A DNA stretch of 64,000 bases, taken from Gilvirhabdus luticola. GTDB lineage: Bacteria > Bacteroidota > Bacteroidia > Flavobacteriales > Flavobacteriaceae. Location: assembly GCF_032583975.1 (NCBI RefSeq), contig NZ_JAWHTF010000002.1. One strand, written 5' to 3'. Both the position numbers and the translations under genes were made by a program. The notes below the pieces were generated by a model. The model ran no database searches. It saw nothing but the letters and a program-made list of their open reading frames with translations, and was not told the origin of the DNA. Every line of letters begins with the position of its first letter. The stretch's first letter is position 1. Positions 25,027 through 34,210 of the stretch are shown one piece after another.

Positions 25027-26046
25027 TTAAAAATTTAAGCTCTTTTGCCACTTCCATGCAGATGCCATAGCATCGTCTAATGAAAGTTTGGCCTTCCAGC
25101 CTAATTCAGTATTTGCTTTCTTGGTATTGGCATAAGCAGAAATAACATCTCCAGCTCTTCTATCAGCAAACTTATAATTAAGTTTTTCACCCGAAACACG
25201 CTCAAAAGATTGGATAACTTCTAAAACTGTACTACCCGTTCCTGTACCAATATTAAAAACCTCATAATTAGATTTATTTTTATGGCTCATAAGTCTTTCC
25301 AAAGCAACTACATGCGCTTTTGCCAAATCTACTACATGAATGTAATCTCTTATACAAGTACCATCAGAAGTTGGATAATCATTACCAAAAACCGAAAGTT
25401 CACTACGCAAACCAGCAGCAGTTTGAGTAATAAAAGGCACTAGATTTTGAGGAACACCAATTGGAAGTTCACCAATTTTGACACTTTCGTGAGCTCCAAT
25501 TGGATTAAAATAGCGCAAAGAAATTGCATTAAAATGTTGGTGAACCTTACAAGTGTCTCTTATAATTTCTTCACCTATTTGTTTAGTATTACCGTAAGGA
25601 GATTCTGCAGTCTTAACCGGTGCATCTTCTGTTATTGGTAATTCATCTGCTTGACCATAAACAGTGCAAGACGAACTAAAAATGAAATTTGAATGTTCAA
25701 ACTTCCCAAATTCTTGTAACAAATAGACTAATGTATTTATATTATTCTCATAATATAAAAGAGGTTTTTCAACACTTTCTCCAACAGCTTTGCTCGCTGC
25801 AAAATGCACAACTCCAGTTATATCTTGATATATTCTAAAAAACTCTTGAACTTTGTGTTTATCTCTTAAATCAAACTTCTCAAAAATGGGTTGCTTTCCA
25901 GTAATTGCAACAATACCATCTAATACCTTAATTGAGGAATTTGATAAATTGTCAATAATAACGACCTCATAGCCTTCATTTTGAAGTTCAACTACAGTGT
26001 GAGATCCTATAAAACCTAAACCACCTGTGACTAATATTTTACCCAT
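25027..26046 (-). CDS. galE: UDP-glucose 4-epimerase
   Basis: A 339-residue short-chain dehydrogenase-like enzyme that interconverts UDP-glucose and UDP-galactose with bound NAD. The Rossmann motif TGGLGFIGSHT is at the N-terminus, the catalytic Ser in SSSCTVYG and Tyr/Lys in SPYGNTKQIGEE. The ATG at 26046 is used; it overlaps the aminotransferase stop by 8 bases, so translation is coupled. The context is sugar-nucleotide and LPS synthesis. Confidence 0.93.
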   Translation of the reverse strand: MGKILVTGGLGFIGSHTVVELQNEGYEVVIIDNLSNSSIKVLDGIVAITGKQPIFEKFDLRDKHKVQEFFRIYQDITGVVHFAASKAVGESVEKPLLYYENNINTLVYLLQEFGKFEHSNFIFSSSCTVYGQADELPITEDAPVKTAESPYGNTKQIGEEIIRDTCKVHQHFNAISLRYFNPIGAHESVKIGELPIGVPQNLVPFITQTAAGLRSELSVFGNDYPTSDGTCIRDYIHVVDLAKAHVVALERLMSHKNKSNYEVFNIGTGTGSTVLEVIQSFERVSGEKLNYKFADRRAGDVISAYANTKKANTELGWKAKLSLDDAMASAWKWQKSLNF

Positions 26047-27193
26047 TGACAAAATCTATAACTTTTGAAGTAATAAACTCAATTTGTTCGTCATCTAATT
26101 CAGTGTGCATTGGCAAAGATATAACTTCTTTTACCAGTTGGTTGGTTACTTCAAAATCTTCTTCTTTATATCTAGAATCACGATATGCTTTTTGGTTGTG
26201 AAGCGGAATAGGGTAATAAACGCCACATGGGATTCCATTATCATTTAAATACTTTACTAAAACATCTCTATCAACGCCATTTAATCTTAATGTATATTGA
26301 TGAAAAACATGGCAATCACAGGTGTCGCAAACACCATCACATCCATTTACAGTTTTTGGTGTTGTAATTTTTTCAATATTTTTAAAGGCAGCATTATATT
26401 TTCTTGCAGCTTGTTGCCGAGCTTTAATATAATCATTCAATCTAGGCAGTTTTGCATCTAAAACAGCAGCCTGAATGCTATCTAAACGAGAATTAACCCC
26501 AACAACATCATGATGATATCGCTCATACATTCCATGATTAACAATACCTCTAATAGTATGTGCTAAATCATCATCATTTGTAAAAATGGCACCTCCATCT
26601 CCATAACAGCCAAGGTTTTTAGATGGGAAAAATGACGTAGAAGCTACATGGCTTATAGTTCCTGCTTTAACTTTTTTGCCATTTTTATAAGTATATGTTG
26701 CGCCAATGGCTTGAGCATTATCTTCTATTACAAACAAATTATGGGCTTCAGCAATTTCCATAATAGATTCCATGTTTGCACATTGTCCAAACAAATGTAC
26801 AGGCACAATGGCTTTTGTTTTTGGTGTAATTGCCCTTTTTATAGCATCAATGTTGATAATAAAATCGTCTGGGTTTACATCAACTAAAACAGGTGTGAGA
26901 TTAAGTAAAGCAATAACTTCAACTGTAGCTGCAAAAGTAAAGTCTGCTGTTATTACTTCATCACCTGGTTTAAGCCCTAATCCCATCATAGCAATTTGTA
27001 AAGCATCTGTCCCATTAGCGCAAGGTATAACATGCTTAACACCCAAATAATTCTCCAAATTTTTCTGAAATTCATGAACTTTTGGACCGTTGATAAATGA
27101 AGTGTTATCTATAACTTCTTGTATGGAAGCATTAACCTCATCTTTTATATCACCATATTGACCTTTCAGGTCAACCATTTGTATTTTTCTCAT
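26039..27193 (-). CDS. DegT/DnrJ/EryC1/StrS sugar aminotransferase
   Basis: A 384-residue PLP enzyme that aminates a keto nucleotide-sugar, probably for surface polysaccharide or LPS. PLP-binding Lys192 lies in SFFPSKNLGCYGDGGA, and TADFTFAATVEV and DNAQAIGA are family motifs. The ATG at 27193 (MRKIQMVDL) fits the family start better than an earlier frame extension. A Cys-rich insertion, C285-x3-C289-x2-C292-x-C294, precedes HVFHQYTLR. It overlaps galE by 8 bases. Confidence 0.9.
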   Translation of the reverse strand: MRKIQMVDLKGQYGDIKDEVNASIQEVIDNTSFINGPKVHEFQKNLENYLGVKHVIPCANGTDALQIAMMGLGLKPGDEVITADFTFAATVEVIALLNLTPVLVDVNPDDFIINIDAIKRAITPKTKAIVPVHLFGQCANMESIMEIAEAHNLFVIEDNAQAIGATYTYKNGKKVKAGTISHVASTSFFPSKNLGCYGDGGAIFTNDDDLAHTIRGIVNHGMYERYHHDVVGVNSRLDSIQAAVLDAKLPRLNDYIKARQQAARKYNAAFKNIEKITTPKTVNGCDGVCDTCDCHVFHQYTLRLNGVDRDVLVKYLNDNGIPCGVYYPIPLHNQKAYRDSRYKEEDFEVTNQLVKEVISLPMHTELDDEQIEFITSKVIDFVNG

Positions 27194-27275
27194 AGGTAGC
27201 GAAATTACAAAATTCATTTACGCTAACCAATGTATTTATTTTAAAGAAATGTATTTTAGCAACAAATAAATTGAG

Positions 27276-28517
27276 TTGAGTTTGATTTATAATATAGGTA
27301 TAACAGTTGTCGACTTCGGATTGAAGTGTGTTGCTCCTTTTAACAACAAAATTAAACTTGGTGTAAAAGGAAGAGCAAAAACATTTGATATCTTAAAAAG
27401 CAAATTAAACAAAAGCGATAAAACTCTTTGGTTTCATTGTGCCTCTTTGGGCGAATATGAACAAGGCCTACCTGTTTTTCAAGACTTAAAGAAGCTTTAC
27501 AAAAATCACAAAATTGTACTCTCCTTTTTTTCGCCTTCTGGTTATGAAATTAAAAAAGATAGCTCAATAGCTGATATTGTAGTTTATTTACCTTTAGACT
27601 CAAAAACAAATGCCTCCAATTTTATAGATATTATTAGACCAGAACTCACTGTTTTTGTGAAATATGAAATTTGGCCAAATTATCTTTCAACATTAAAACA
27701 AGGAAATTATAAAACCATTCTAATCTCTGCACTCTTTAGGGAAACCCAAACTTTTTTTAGGTTTTATGGAAAGAAGCTCAAAAAAGCATTATTTGCTTTC
27801 GATCATATTTTTACCCAAGACCAACAATCCAAAGACTTATTAAAAAGTATAGGTTTTAATAGCGTTACTGTTTCAGGAGATACAAGATTTGATCGTGTTT
27901 TAAATCAATTAGATCAGGATAACTTGCTTCCTTTTATTGAAGCTTTTAAGCAAGATAGTTTGTGCTTTGTAGCTGGAAGCATTTGGCCTGAAGATGAAGA
28001 AATATTAGTTGAATATATTAATACCCAATCTTCAAAAAAACTAAAATTTATTTTGGTGCCACATGATATTAAAACTCCGTATATAGAGAAACTACAACAA
28101 AAAATTAAATTAAATTCTGTTTTATATTCTAAAAAGGAAAATAAAAACTTAAAAGATTTTCAAGTTCTTATTATTGATACGGTTGGGTATCTTTCAAGAA
28201 TTTATAAGTATGCTGATATTGCTTATGTCGGCGGTGGTATGGGCACTAAAGGATTACATAACACTTTAGAAGCTGCCGTTTTTGGTATTCCTATTATTAT
28301 TGGGAAAAATTACTCAAAACATCCCGAAGCCATAAGCATGATTGATCATGGAGGTATGTTTTCAGTTTCAAAACTGCAAGAATTTGAAAAAATTATGGAA
28401 TTGTTAATTCAAGATTATACAGAACGTTTAAAAATTGGTCAACAAAACTTTAATTTTATTAAAAAAAACAGAGGAGCCGTAATCCAAATCATGGAGTATT
28501 CTCGTAAATTAATGTGA
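27276..28517 (+). CDS. kdtA: 3-deoxy-D-manno-octulosonic acid transferase
   Basis: A 413-residue inner-membrane-associated glycosyltransferase that adds Kdo to lipid IV-A. The N-terminal domain has FHCASLGEYEQGLPV (with the catalytic-type Glu), FFSPSGYE and KYEIWPNYL; the C-terminal domain has VAGSIWPEDEE and GGGMGTKGLHNTLEAA. No ATG fits; the start appears to be TTG at 27276 (or TTG at 27282). It is divergent from the aminotransferase-galE pair. Confidence 0.9.
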   Translation: MSLIYNIGITVVDFGLKCVAPFNNKIKLGVKGRAKTFDILKSKLNKSDKTLWFHCASLGEYEQGLPVFQDLKKLYKNHKIVLSFFSPSGYEIKKDSSIADIVVYLPLDSKTNASNFIDIIRPELTVFVKYEIWPNYLSTLKQGNYKTILISALFRETQTFFRFYGKKLKKALFAFDHIFTQDQQSKDLLKSIGFNSVTVSGDTRFDRVLNQLDQDNLLPFIEAFKQDSLCFVAGSIWPEDEEILVEYINTQSSKKLKFILVPHDIKTPYIEKLQQKIKLNSVLYSKKENKNLKDFQVLIIDTVGYLSRIYKYADIAYVGGGMGTKGLHNTLEAAVFGIPIIIGKNYSKHPEAISMIDHGGMFSVSKLQEFEKIMELLIQDYTERLKIGQQNFNFIKKNRGAVIQIMEYSRKLM

Positions 28518-28587
28518 ATTGTTAAGGTTTTTTAAAAAAATGTTAAAATTCTTGACTTGTTCACTACGAAAATTAACAAGAAGTTAC

Positions 28588-28595
28588 TATTTTCG
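28588..28595 (+). promoter_or_regulatory. Probable -7 box for the Ala-rich lipoprotein
   Basis: TATTTTCG matches TAnnTTTG with one change, 31 bases before the ATG at 28626. No TTG is placed correctly for a -33 element. Confidence 0.4.
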
Positions 28596-28625
28596 CGAAA
28601 TAATTAACACTAAAATTATAAACTA

Positions 28626-28901
28626 ATGAAAAAACTATTATTGAGCCTTGCTTTATTGTTAGCTTTAAGTATATCTTTTACATCATGTAGAGATACTAAA
28701 AAAGGTGCTGAAGAAGCTGTAGAAAATGCAACTGAAGCGGTTGAAGAAGCGGCTGATGATGCTATGGATGCAACCGAAGGTGCTATGGAAGAAGTAGGCG
28801 AAGCTATTGACGATGCTGTTGATGCTGCTGGTGATGCAGTTGAAGCCGTTGAAGGTGCTGCAAACGATGCAGCAGACGCTGTAAAAGATGCTACAAACTA
28901 A
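28626..28901 (+). CDS. Ala/Glu/Asp-rich helical lipoprotein
   Basis: A 91-residue lipoprotein with lipobox TSC (Cys21). The mature 70 residues are almost only Ala, Glu, Asp, Val and Gly, with no aromatic residue, in a repeating pattern such as EAVENATEAVEEAADDAM and DAADAVKDATN. This predicts one long, very acidic amphipathic helix, perhaps coiled, reminiscent of LEA-like or YtxH-like proteins. Function is unknown; a small abundant envelope protein is plausible. It is transcribed alone, with its own terminator at 28933. Confidence 0.8.
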   Translation: MKKLLLSLALLLALSISFTSCRDTKKGAEEAVENATEAVEEAADDAMDATEGAMEEVGEAIDDAVDAAGDAVEAVEGAANDAADAVKDATN

Positions 28902-28932
28902 TTAAGTAGTAAAAATCTTATTTATTAAGAAG

Positions 28933-28959
28933 CCCTTACAAATTGTAAGGGTTTTTTTT
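28933..28959. terminator. Intrinsic terminator between the lipoprotein and the PUL end
   Basis: CCCTTACAA (28933-28941) pairs with TTGTAAGGG (28943-28951) and is followed by eight T. It ends the lipoprotein transcript; the PUL transcript from the other side also ends here (EEP stop at 28961). Confidence 0.85.
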
Positions 28960-28960
28960 A

Positions 28961-29788
28961 TCAATTAATTCTTATCTCAATTAAAACTGGCAAATGATCT
29001 GATGGATATTTCAAATTCCAAGAATCACTTAAAACTGCATATTTTTTAACTTTAATATTAGAGCTTACAAAAATATAATCGATGCGTGCGGTAACAGGCT
29101 CATCAAAATGAAATCCGTTATAAGTCCCTTCTGGACCAAATGTCATATTAGAAACGACTTTAGAGTCATTTAAGTTTTTAAGAATAAACTGAATACTTTC
29201 ATGACTTTCTTCCATATTAAAATCTCCCATTAAAATTACCGGATAGTTTTGTACATTGATTTCGTTAATCCGCTGAATAATCAAGGTGGCGCTATTTTTT
29301 CTAGCTTCTACTCCAACATGGTCAAAGTGCGTATTGAAAATCCAAATTTTTCGACTAGTTTCTATGTCTTCAAAAAGCGCATAAGTACAAATTCTGTTAC
29401 ACACTGCATCCCAACCCATAGAGACCTTTTCTGGTGTTTGTGACAACCAAAAAGTCGAAGATTCTAAAACCTCAAACTTATCTTTTTTATAGAAAATAGC
29501 CGAGTACTCTCCTTCATCATTACCATCATCACGGCCTACTCCGACAAAACTATAATCTGTTAGAAGGTTATCAATATCCTTCATTTGATTAGGCATTGCC
29601 TCTTGAACACCAAACACATCTGGTTCATAAAACTTTAATTGATTTATGAAAAATGGCTTTCTGTTGGCCCAGCTATTTTCTCCTTCTTTTGGATAGTCTA
29701 GTTTAACATTGTAAGTCATTACTTTTAACTCTTGTGCTTGAGTGAAAAGAACGATAAACGAAAAAACTCCTAATAAAATCTGTTTCAT
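28961..29788 (-). CDS. Exported endonuclease/exonuclease/phosphatase-family hydrolase
   Basis: A 275-residue protein with a signal peptide ending FTQAQ-EL and a full EEP fold: MTYNVKLDYP, GVQEAM (metal-binding Glu), NTHFDHVG, MGDFNMEE, and SDHLPVLIEI (catalytic Asp-His). EEP members act on phosphodiesters or phosphate esters (nucleic acids, sphingomyelin, inositol phosphates). As the last gene of the glycan locus, 2 bases after the GH43-like gene, it may act on a phosphorylated or lipid-linked part of the substrate; this is inference. Confidence 0.85.
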   Translation of the reverse strand: MKQILLGVFSFIVLFTQAQELKVMTYNVKLDYPKEGENSWANRKPFFINQLKFYEPDVFGVQEAMPNQMKDIDNLLTDYSFVGVGRDDGNDEGEYSAIFYKKDKFEVLESSTFWLSQTPEKVSMGWDAVCNRICTYALFEDIETSRKIWIFNTHFDHVGVEARKNSATLIIQRINEINVQNYPVILMGDFNMEESHESIQFILKNLNDSKVVSNMTFGPEGTYNGFHFDEPVTARIDYIFVSSNIKVKKYAVLSDSWNLKYPSDHLPVLIEIRIN

Positions 29789-29790
29789 AA

Positions 29791-31638
29791 TTACTCTACA
29801 TAAATGATGTCACTTTTCTCTGAAATACCATTTTCATTGAATGCTTCAATACTAAAATAATATGAAGTATCACGGTCCAAACAACGCATAAAATGTTCAT
29901 TGTTGTCATATACTAACCACGACTGGTATAATTTGTCTGGAGCAATTCCCCAGCGGATGTTATAACCTTGAGCTTCTTTTATTGAATTCCAGGTGAATAC
30001 TGCATCTCTCCGGTCGTTTTCCCGTTTTATGGTGAATCCTTCTACTTTTGCTGGTACTTTACCAAGTCCTAAACCAAAAACCCTAAACTCCGACATTGCG
30101 AAGTTAGCGCCAGGAACTTCTACATTTTTATATCGAATATACTTCCCATTAATAGGCTTATTTAAAGCGATGTAAGCATTTGGTGCATCTTTGTCACTTT
30201 GGCTTCTATCAACTACGGTTTGCCAATTGGTTCCATCTTCGGATACTTCAATACTGAAACGGTGTCTTAAACCTTCCGTACGCGTATAAATACCTGATTC
30301 ATGGTCATGAAAATTCAGCTGGAAAGCATAAATTTTCCCTAGGTTTAACATTTCAATAGTTAACCATTGTTTATCATCGTTCGCTTCGGCCACCCAAAAC
30401 GTTTTCGGATTTTCATCAGTTAAAACTTTGGAGATAACTTGCCCTTCAGCATTTTTTTCAACCGGCAATTCGGTAACTTCTACTTCGTCATCATTCGATG
30501 TGAATTTCATTATTTGTTTTAACGAGGATGATACCGTTACATATCCTTTGTACGATAGCAACATCCAACCGTTATGTTGTCCTGCATTTGTAGGATGATT
30601 TGATCCAAAACGAGGATAATCACCATATTCGGTATTGGCGTACATTAAACCTTCTTCATCAAAATAAGTAGGAAACATACACAATCGTCGTTCCCATTGA
30701 GCATTAGACGCTAACGCCATAGTTGCAAAATGCCAATATTGTCCATTGGTCTGCTTCACGGTAATACCATGTCCTGCGCCATTGGTAAAACCTCCTGGTT
30801 TAAAGCTCATAGGATTATTATTCATGTACTTAAAAGGACCCAGGGGAGTTTCTCCAACATAAACACCATCGGCATACACATTAAACTGCGTGCCTGGTGC
30901 TGCATACTGCAAATAGTATTTCCCGTCGTGCTTTGTCATGGAAGCACCTTCCATATAGCCTTCTTTCAATGTTGGATGAAAATTGTTTTCTCCAAAACGT
31001 TCCCAACCGTGTTCTTCCTCAACAAGATTGATCAATTCTTTTTTAACACCTGTTTCCAAAAAACGATCATCTTTATTCAACATTTTTACTCTGAGTGGAT
31101 GAACATTAGATGAACCCCAATACAGATACGTCTTGCCGTCATCGTCAATAAATAATTCTGAATCCTGAATATTGTTAGAAATTGAAGGTGTTGGTTTCCA
31201 TTTCCCACTTTTCGGGTCGTCACTATAAAGTATACTTCCGTAACCAGCTGGATTACCTGCAAAATAAACCAGCGAATCTTTATAATTAAAAGCTGTAGGT
31301 GCGTTGCATCCTTCAAAGAACCATTGTCGAGGTTTAATAAAATTCCAGTTTACCAGATCAGTTGAATGCCAATAGCCAAAAGAACGCGTCACAAACATAT
31401 AGTATTCTCCACGAAATTCAATAACAGCAGGATCGGCGCCAGAACGATAGGATATATTTCTGCTTGAATTGTAAACCATGTAGGTATAGTCAATATCTAA
31501 AGGATTGCAATAAGTATTAAAATTCTTATTGTTTTCTTTATTATTTAATACTTCTGAAGTTTTTACCCCTTCAGTTTGGTCTTCTTGTTTACAAGATGAA
31601 AAACTCAATAGTATAGCGAATAATAATATTAGTCTCAT
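29791..31638 (-). CDS. GH43-like glycosidase lipoprotein with discoidin and Fn3 domains
   Basis: A 615-residue lipoprotein (lipobox SFSSC, Cys16). Residues about 40-345 form a five-bladed propeller of GH43 type, with the three acids Asp69 (GADPAV), Asp159 (IQDSELF) and Glu230 (YMEGASM). A discoidin/F5-8C-like domain (about 395-525) and a C-terminal Fn3-like domain (about 530-615) follow; these usually bind glycan or space the enzyme. Substrates of GH43 range over arabinosides, xylosides and galactosides, and cannot be settled here. Its start overlaps the sulfatase stop by 4 bases. Confidence 0.82.
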   Translation of the reverse strand: MRLILLFAILLSFSSCKQEDQTEGVKTSEVLNNKENNKNFNTYCNPLDIDYTYMVYNSSRNISYRSGADPAVIEFRGEYYMFVTRSFGYWHSTDLVNWNFIKPRQWFFEGCNAPTAFNYKDSLVYFAGNPAGYGSILYSDDPKSGKWKPTPSISNNIQDSELFIDDDGKTYLYWGSSNVHPLRVKMLNKDDRFLETGVKKELINLVEEEHGWERFGENNFHPTLKEGYMEGASMTKHDGKYYLQYAAPGTQFNVYADGVYVGETPLGPFKYMNNNPMSFKPGGFTNGAGHGITVKQTNGQYWHFATMALASNAQWERRLCMFPTYFDEEGLMYANTEYGDYPRFGSNHPTNAGQHNGWMLLSYKGYVTVSSSLKQIMKFTSNDDEVEVTELPVEKNAEGQVISKVLTDENPKTFWVAEANDDKQWLTIEMLNLGKIYAFQLNFHDHESGIYTRTEGLRHRFSIEVSEDGTNWQTVVDRSQSDKDAPNAYIALNKPINGKYIRYKNVEVPGANFAMSEFRVFGLGLGKVPAKVEGFTIKRENDRRDAVFTWNSIKEAQGYNIRWGIAPDKLYQSWLVYDNNEHFMRCLDRDTSYYFSIEAFNENGISEKSDIIYVE

Positions 31639-33326
31639 GGTGTATAATCTTTATCATTTATAGGATCATATGCCGTTCCTGTATGACCACGTAATCGTTC
31701 AAATTGTTTATAGGCCTTTTCAACTTGCTGCTTTGGTGCTTGTTCAAATTCCTGATCGGTAACCTGATATTGTTTTTGTAATTCAGCTAGTTTATTTCTT
31801 AATTGGACTTCAATATTGTCGTATTCTGGATTGTTTATTTGATTATGAATTTCATTAGGATCTTCTTCCAAATCGTATAATTCCCATGTATCAATATCGT
31901 CATAAAAATGCATCAATTTATAGCGGCTTGTTCTTACACCATAATGTTTTTTTACCATGTGGAATGCCGGATAATCATAATAATGATAATAAACAGAATC
32001 TCTAAAATCATCATCTTCTATTGTCTGTTCCAACAGAGGACGAAGTGATTTTCCTTGCATATCTGAAGGGATTTCAACTCCAGCATAATCCAAAAAGGTT
32101 TCAGCAAAATCAAGGTTTTGGGTCAATGCACTTATTTCACTTCCAGCTTTGATATGACCAGGATATTTTACTAATAAAGGCATTGCCAATGACTCTTCAT
32201 ACATATAGCGCTTATCAAACCATCCTTTTTCGCCTAAATAAAATCCTTGATCTGTAGTATAAATCACTATAGTATTTTCCGCCAGTCCATATTCTTCAAG
32301 AAAATCCAACACTGTCCCAACGCCTTCATCCACTGAAGCAATAGTTGCCAGATATTCCTGTAAATAGCGTTGTCCTTTCCATTCTGCTAAAGCTCTTCCC
32401 GATAGGTTAGCTTCATGAAAAGCATCATTTTTAGGTAGATATGCTTTATCACAAGCATCGCGTTGTTCTGGTGTCATTCTTTTAAAATCGTTTGTCCATG
32501 GATTCCAAGCCAATTCTGTACTTCCTTTTTCTTTTGTCATTTTTAAATCATGCCCTTCGTACATGTCCTTGTAAATGGTTTGTTGCTGATCTTTTGATCC
32601 TAAAGAACCTTCATGAGCCATGAAATAGGTGTCTGGTAATGGAAACTGAATAGAATCATATTTGTTTACATGGCGTAATGCAGGCATCCAATTACGATGT
32701 GGTGCTTTGTGCTGAAGCATGAGCATGAATGGTTGATTGTCATCCTTTATACGCTTAAGATACCTTATTCCTTCATCTGTAATGATATCGGTTGTATAGC
32801 CAGCAATATCTAAAGTGTCCGCCACTTTTCCATTACTGCCTTGTTTAATAAAGGTTGGGTTGTAATAATTACCTTGATCATTTAAAATATTCCAGTAGTC
32901 AAATCCTTCAGGCAATCCATGGAGGTGCCATTTGCCAATTACTGCTGTATTATAACCCGCATTTTGTAATAATTTAGGAAACGTTTGTTGACTACCATCA
33001 AATCGGTTTCCATTCATTCTGAATCCATTAATATGGCTGAACTTTCCAGTTAAAACTACTGCTCTACTTGGACCACAAATAGAATTGGTGCAAAAGTTAT
33101 TTCTGAATAAAGCACCTTCGTTAGCTATTCTGTCAATATTAGGTGTTGGTGCTAATTGACTTATTACATGACCATAAGCACTTATCGCTTGCTCCGCATG
33201 GTCGTCAGCCATGATATAGACAATATTAGGCCGTTTGAATTCCTGAATTTCAACTCTTTGTTGATCTTTATTTTTGCATGATTGTAATAGAATAATAATG
33301 CATATTAGATATGTATAGATTCTCAT
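31635..33326 (-). CDS. Sulfatase lipoprotein (type I, S1 family)
   Basis: A 563-residue exported lipoprotein (lipobox LLQSC, Cys17). The formylglycine motif is Cys84-Gly-Pro-Ser-Arg88, with metal ligands Asp41/Asp42 (IMADDHAE) and the sulfate-site GKWHLHG (Lys132, His134). HKAPHRNW and TTDQGFYLGEKGW complete the active site. It removes sulfate esters from a glycan once the Cys is matured by a sulfatase-activating enzyme not in this window. It overlaps both neighbours by 4 bases, so it is tightly co-translated. A sulfated, thus likely marine, substrate is implied. Confidence 0.92.
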   Translation of the reverse strand: MRIYTYLICIIILLQSCKNKDQQRVEIQEFKRPNIVYIMADDHAEQAISAYGHVISQLAPTPNIDRIANEGALFRNNFCTNSICGPSRAVVLTGKFSHINGFRMNGNRFDGSQQTFPKLLQNAGYNTAVIGKWHLHGLPEGFDYWNILNDQGNYYNPTFIKQGSNGKVADTLDIAGYTTDIITDEGIRYLKRIKDDNQPFMLMLQHKAPHRNWMPALRHVNKYDSIQFPLPDTYFMAHEGSLGSKDQQQTIYKDMYEGHDLKMTKEKGSTELAWNPWTNDFKRMTPEQRDACDKAYLPKNDAFHEANLSGRALAEWKGQRYLQEYLATIASVDEGVGTVLDFLEEYGLAENTIVIYTTDQGFYLGEKGWFDKRYMYEESLAMPLLVKYPGHIKAGSEISALTQNLDFAETFLDYAGVEIPSDMQGKSLRPLLEQTIEDDDFRDSVYYHYYDYPAFHMVKKHYGVRTSRYKLMHFYDDIDTWELYDLEEDPNEIHNQINNPEYDNIEVQLRNKLAELQKQYQVTDQEFEQAPKQQVEKAYKQFERLRGHTGTAYDPINDKDYTP

Positions 33327-34210
33327 TGTGATTTTTTTCTAATAATTTTTGTTTGAATGACTTCGTCATTAATTATAGTTTGTTCAAAAAATTTAAACAC
33401 TTTATCTAAATCTTTAAAGGGTATAGCAGAAATTTCGTGCCGTGCTTCTTTTACAATATTAAAATAGTATGAAGTTTCAAATTCTTCTAATTTATTTGCT
33501 ATGATTTCTGAACCATCTAAAATTAAATATCCTGGTTTTTCTGGATCACAATAATGATGAGGTGCCGATGCAAATGGTACTAATTGATCCTTTGTACCAT
33601 GAAACAAGACACTAGGAATTGCATTATTTTTTGTTATATAATCAGCATTTACCAAAGCTCCAGCACATGAAAAGATACCACTGAATGACACATCTTTATA
33701 TTTGTCTAAATCATCAACAAAATGTTCTCGCATGTAAACGGCAGTTAATGTGCCTTCTGCGCCAGCACTACTTCCTCCAGCAATTATATTTTTGGTATCA
33801 ATATGTAACTCTTCAGCATTAGCAACCGTATAAGCAGCAGCATCTAGATAATCAATAGCAGCTTGTTTAAACACTTCTAACTTATCTTCTTTAGTACAAT
33901 CACATCCAAAACCTGTTTTAGTTCCTTTTCTTAATAATCGATAGGATATTGAAATCCCAATATAACCATTCTGTGCAGCATATTGACATAATTGTGCGTC
34001 GTCTTTATAGTCTCTCGAACCTCCAGAAAAGCCACCGCCATGCATCCATAATAGAGTTGGTAATTTATCATTTGGTTTAATCTTCTCTGGTGTATAGACA
34101 TCTAATTTTAGAGTATCATTCCCTTTTATAGAATATGTATAAGTTGTTTTTGTTTGTGCCGTAGTCAATAAAACGAGCAATAAACAGCAAAGGGTTAAAA
34201 TATTTTTCAT
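33323..34210 (-). CDS. Exported alpha/beta hydrolase (carbohydrate-esterase-like)
   Basis: A 295-residue protein with a signal peptide ending TTAQ-TK. The oxyanion loop is HGGGFSGG (57-64) and the nucleophile is Ser148 in GGSSAG; FHGTKDQLVPF carries the acid and KEARHEI the catalytic His. It resembles HSL/BD-FAE-type esterases that strip acyl groups. A CDC pair (FGCDCTKED) lies in a surface loop. It abuts the GH2 gene with no gap and overlaps the sulfatase by 4 bases, so deacylation and desulfation are probably coordinated. Confidence 0.87.
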   Translation of the reverse strand: MKNILTLCCLLLVLLTTAQTKTTYTYSIKGNDTLKLDVYTPEKIKPNDKLPTLLWMHGGGFSGGSRDYKDDAQLCQYAAQNGYIGISISYRLLRKGTKTGFGCDCTKEDKLEVFKQAAIDYLDAAAYTVANAEELHIDTKNIIAGGSSAGAEGTLTAVYMREHFVDDLDKYKDVSFSGIFSCAGALVNADYITKNNAIPSVLFHGTKDQLVPFASAPHHYCDPEKPGYLILDGSEIIANKLEEFETSYYFNIVKEARHEISAIPFKDLDKVFKFFEQTIINDEVIQTKIIRKKSQ

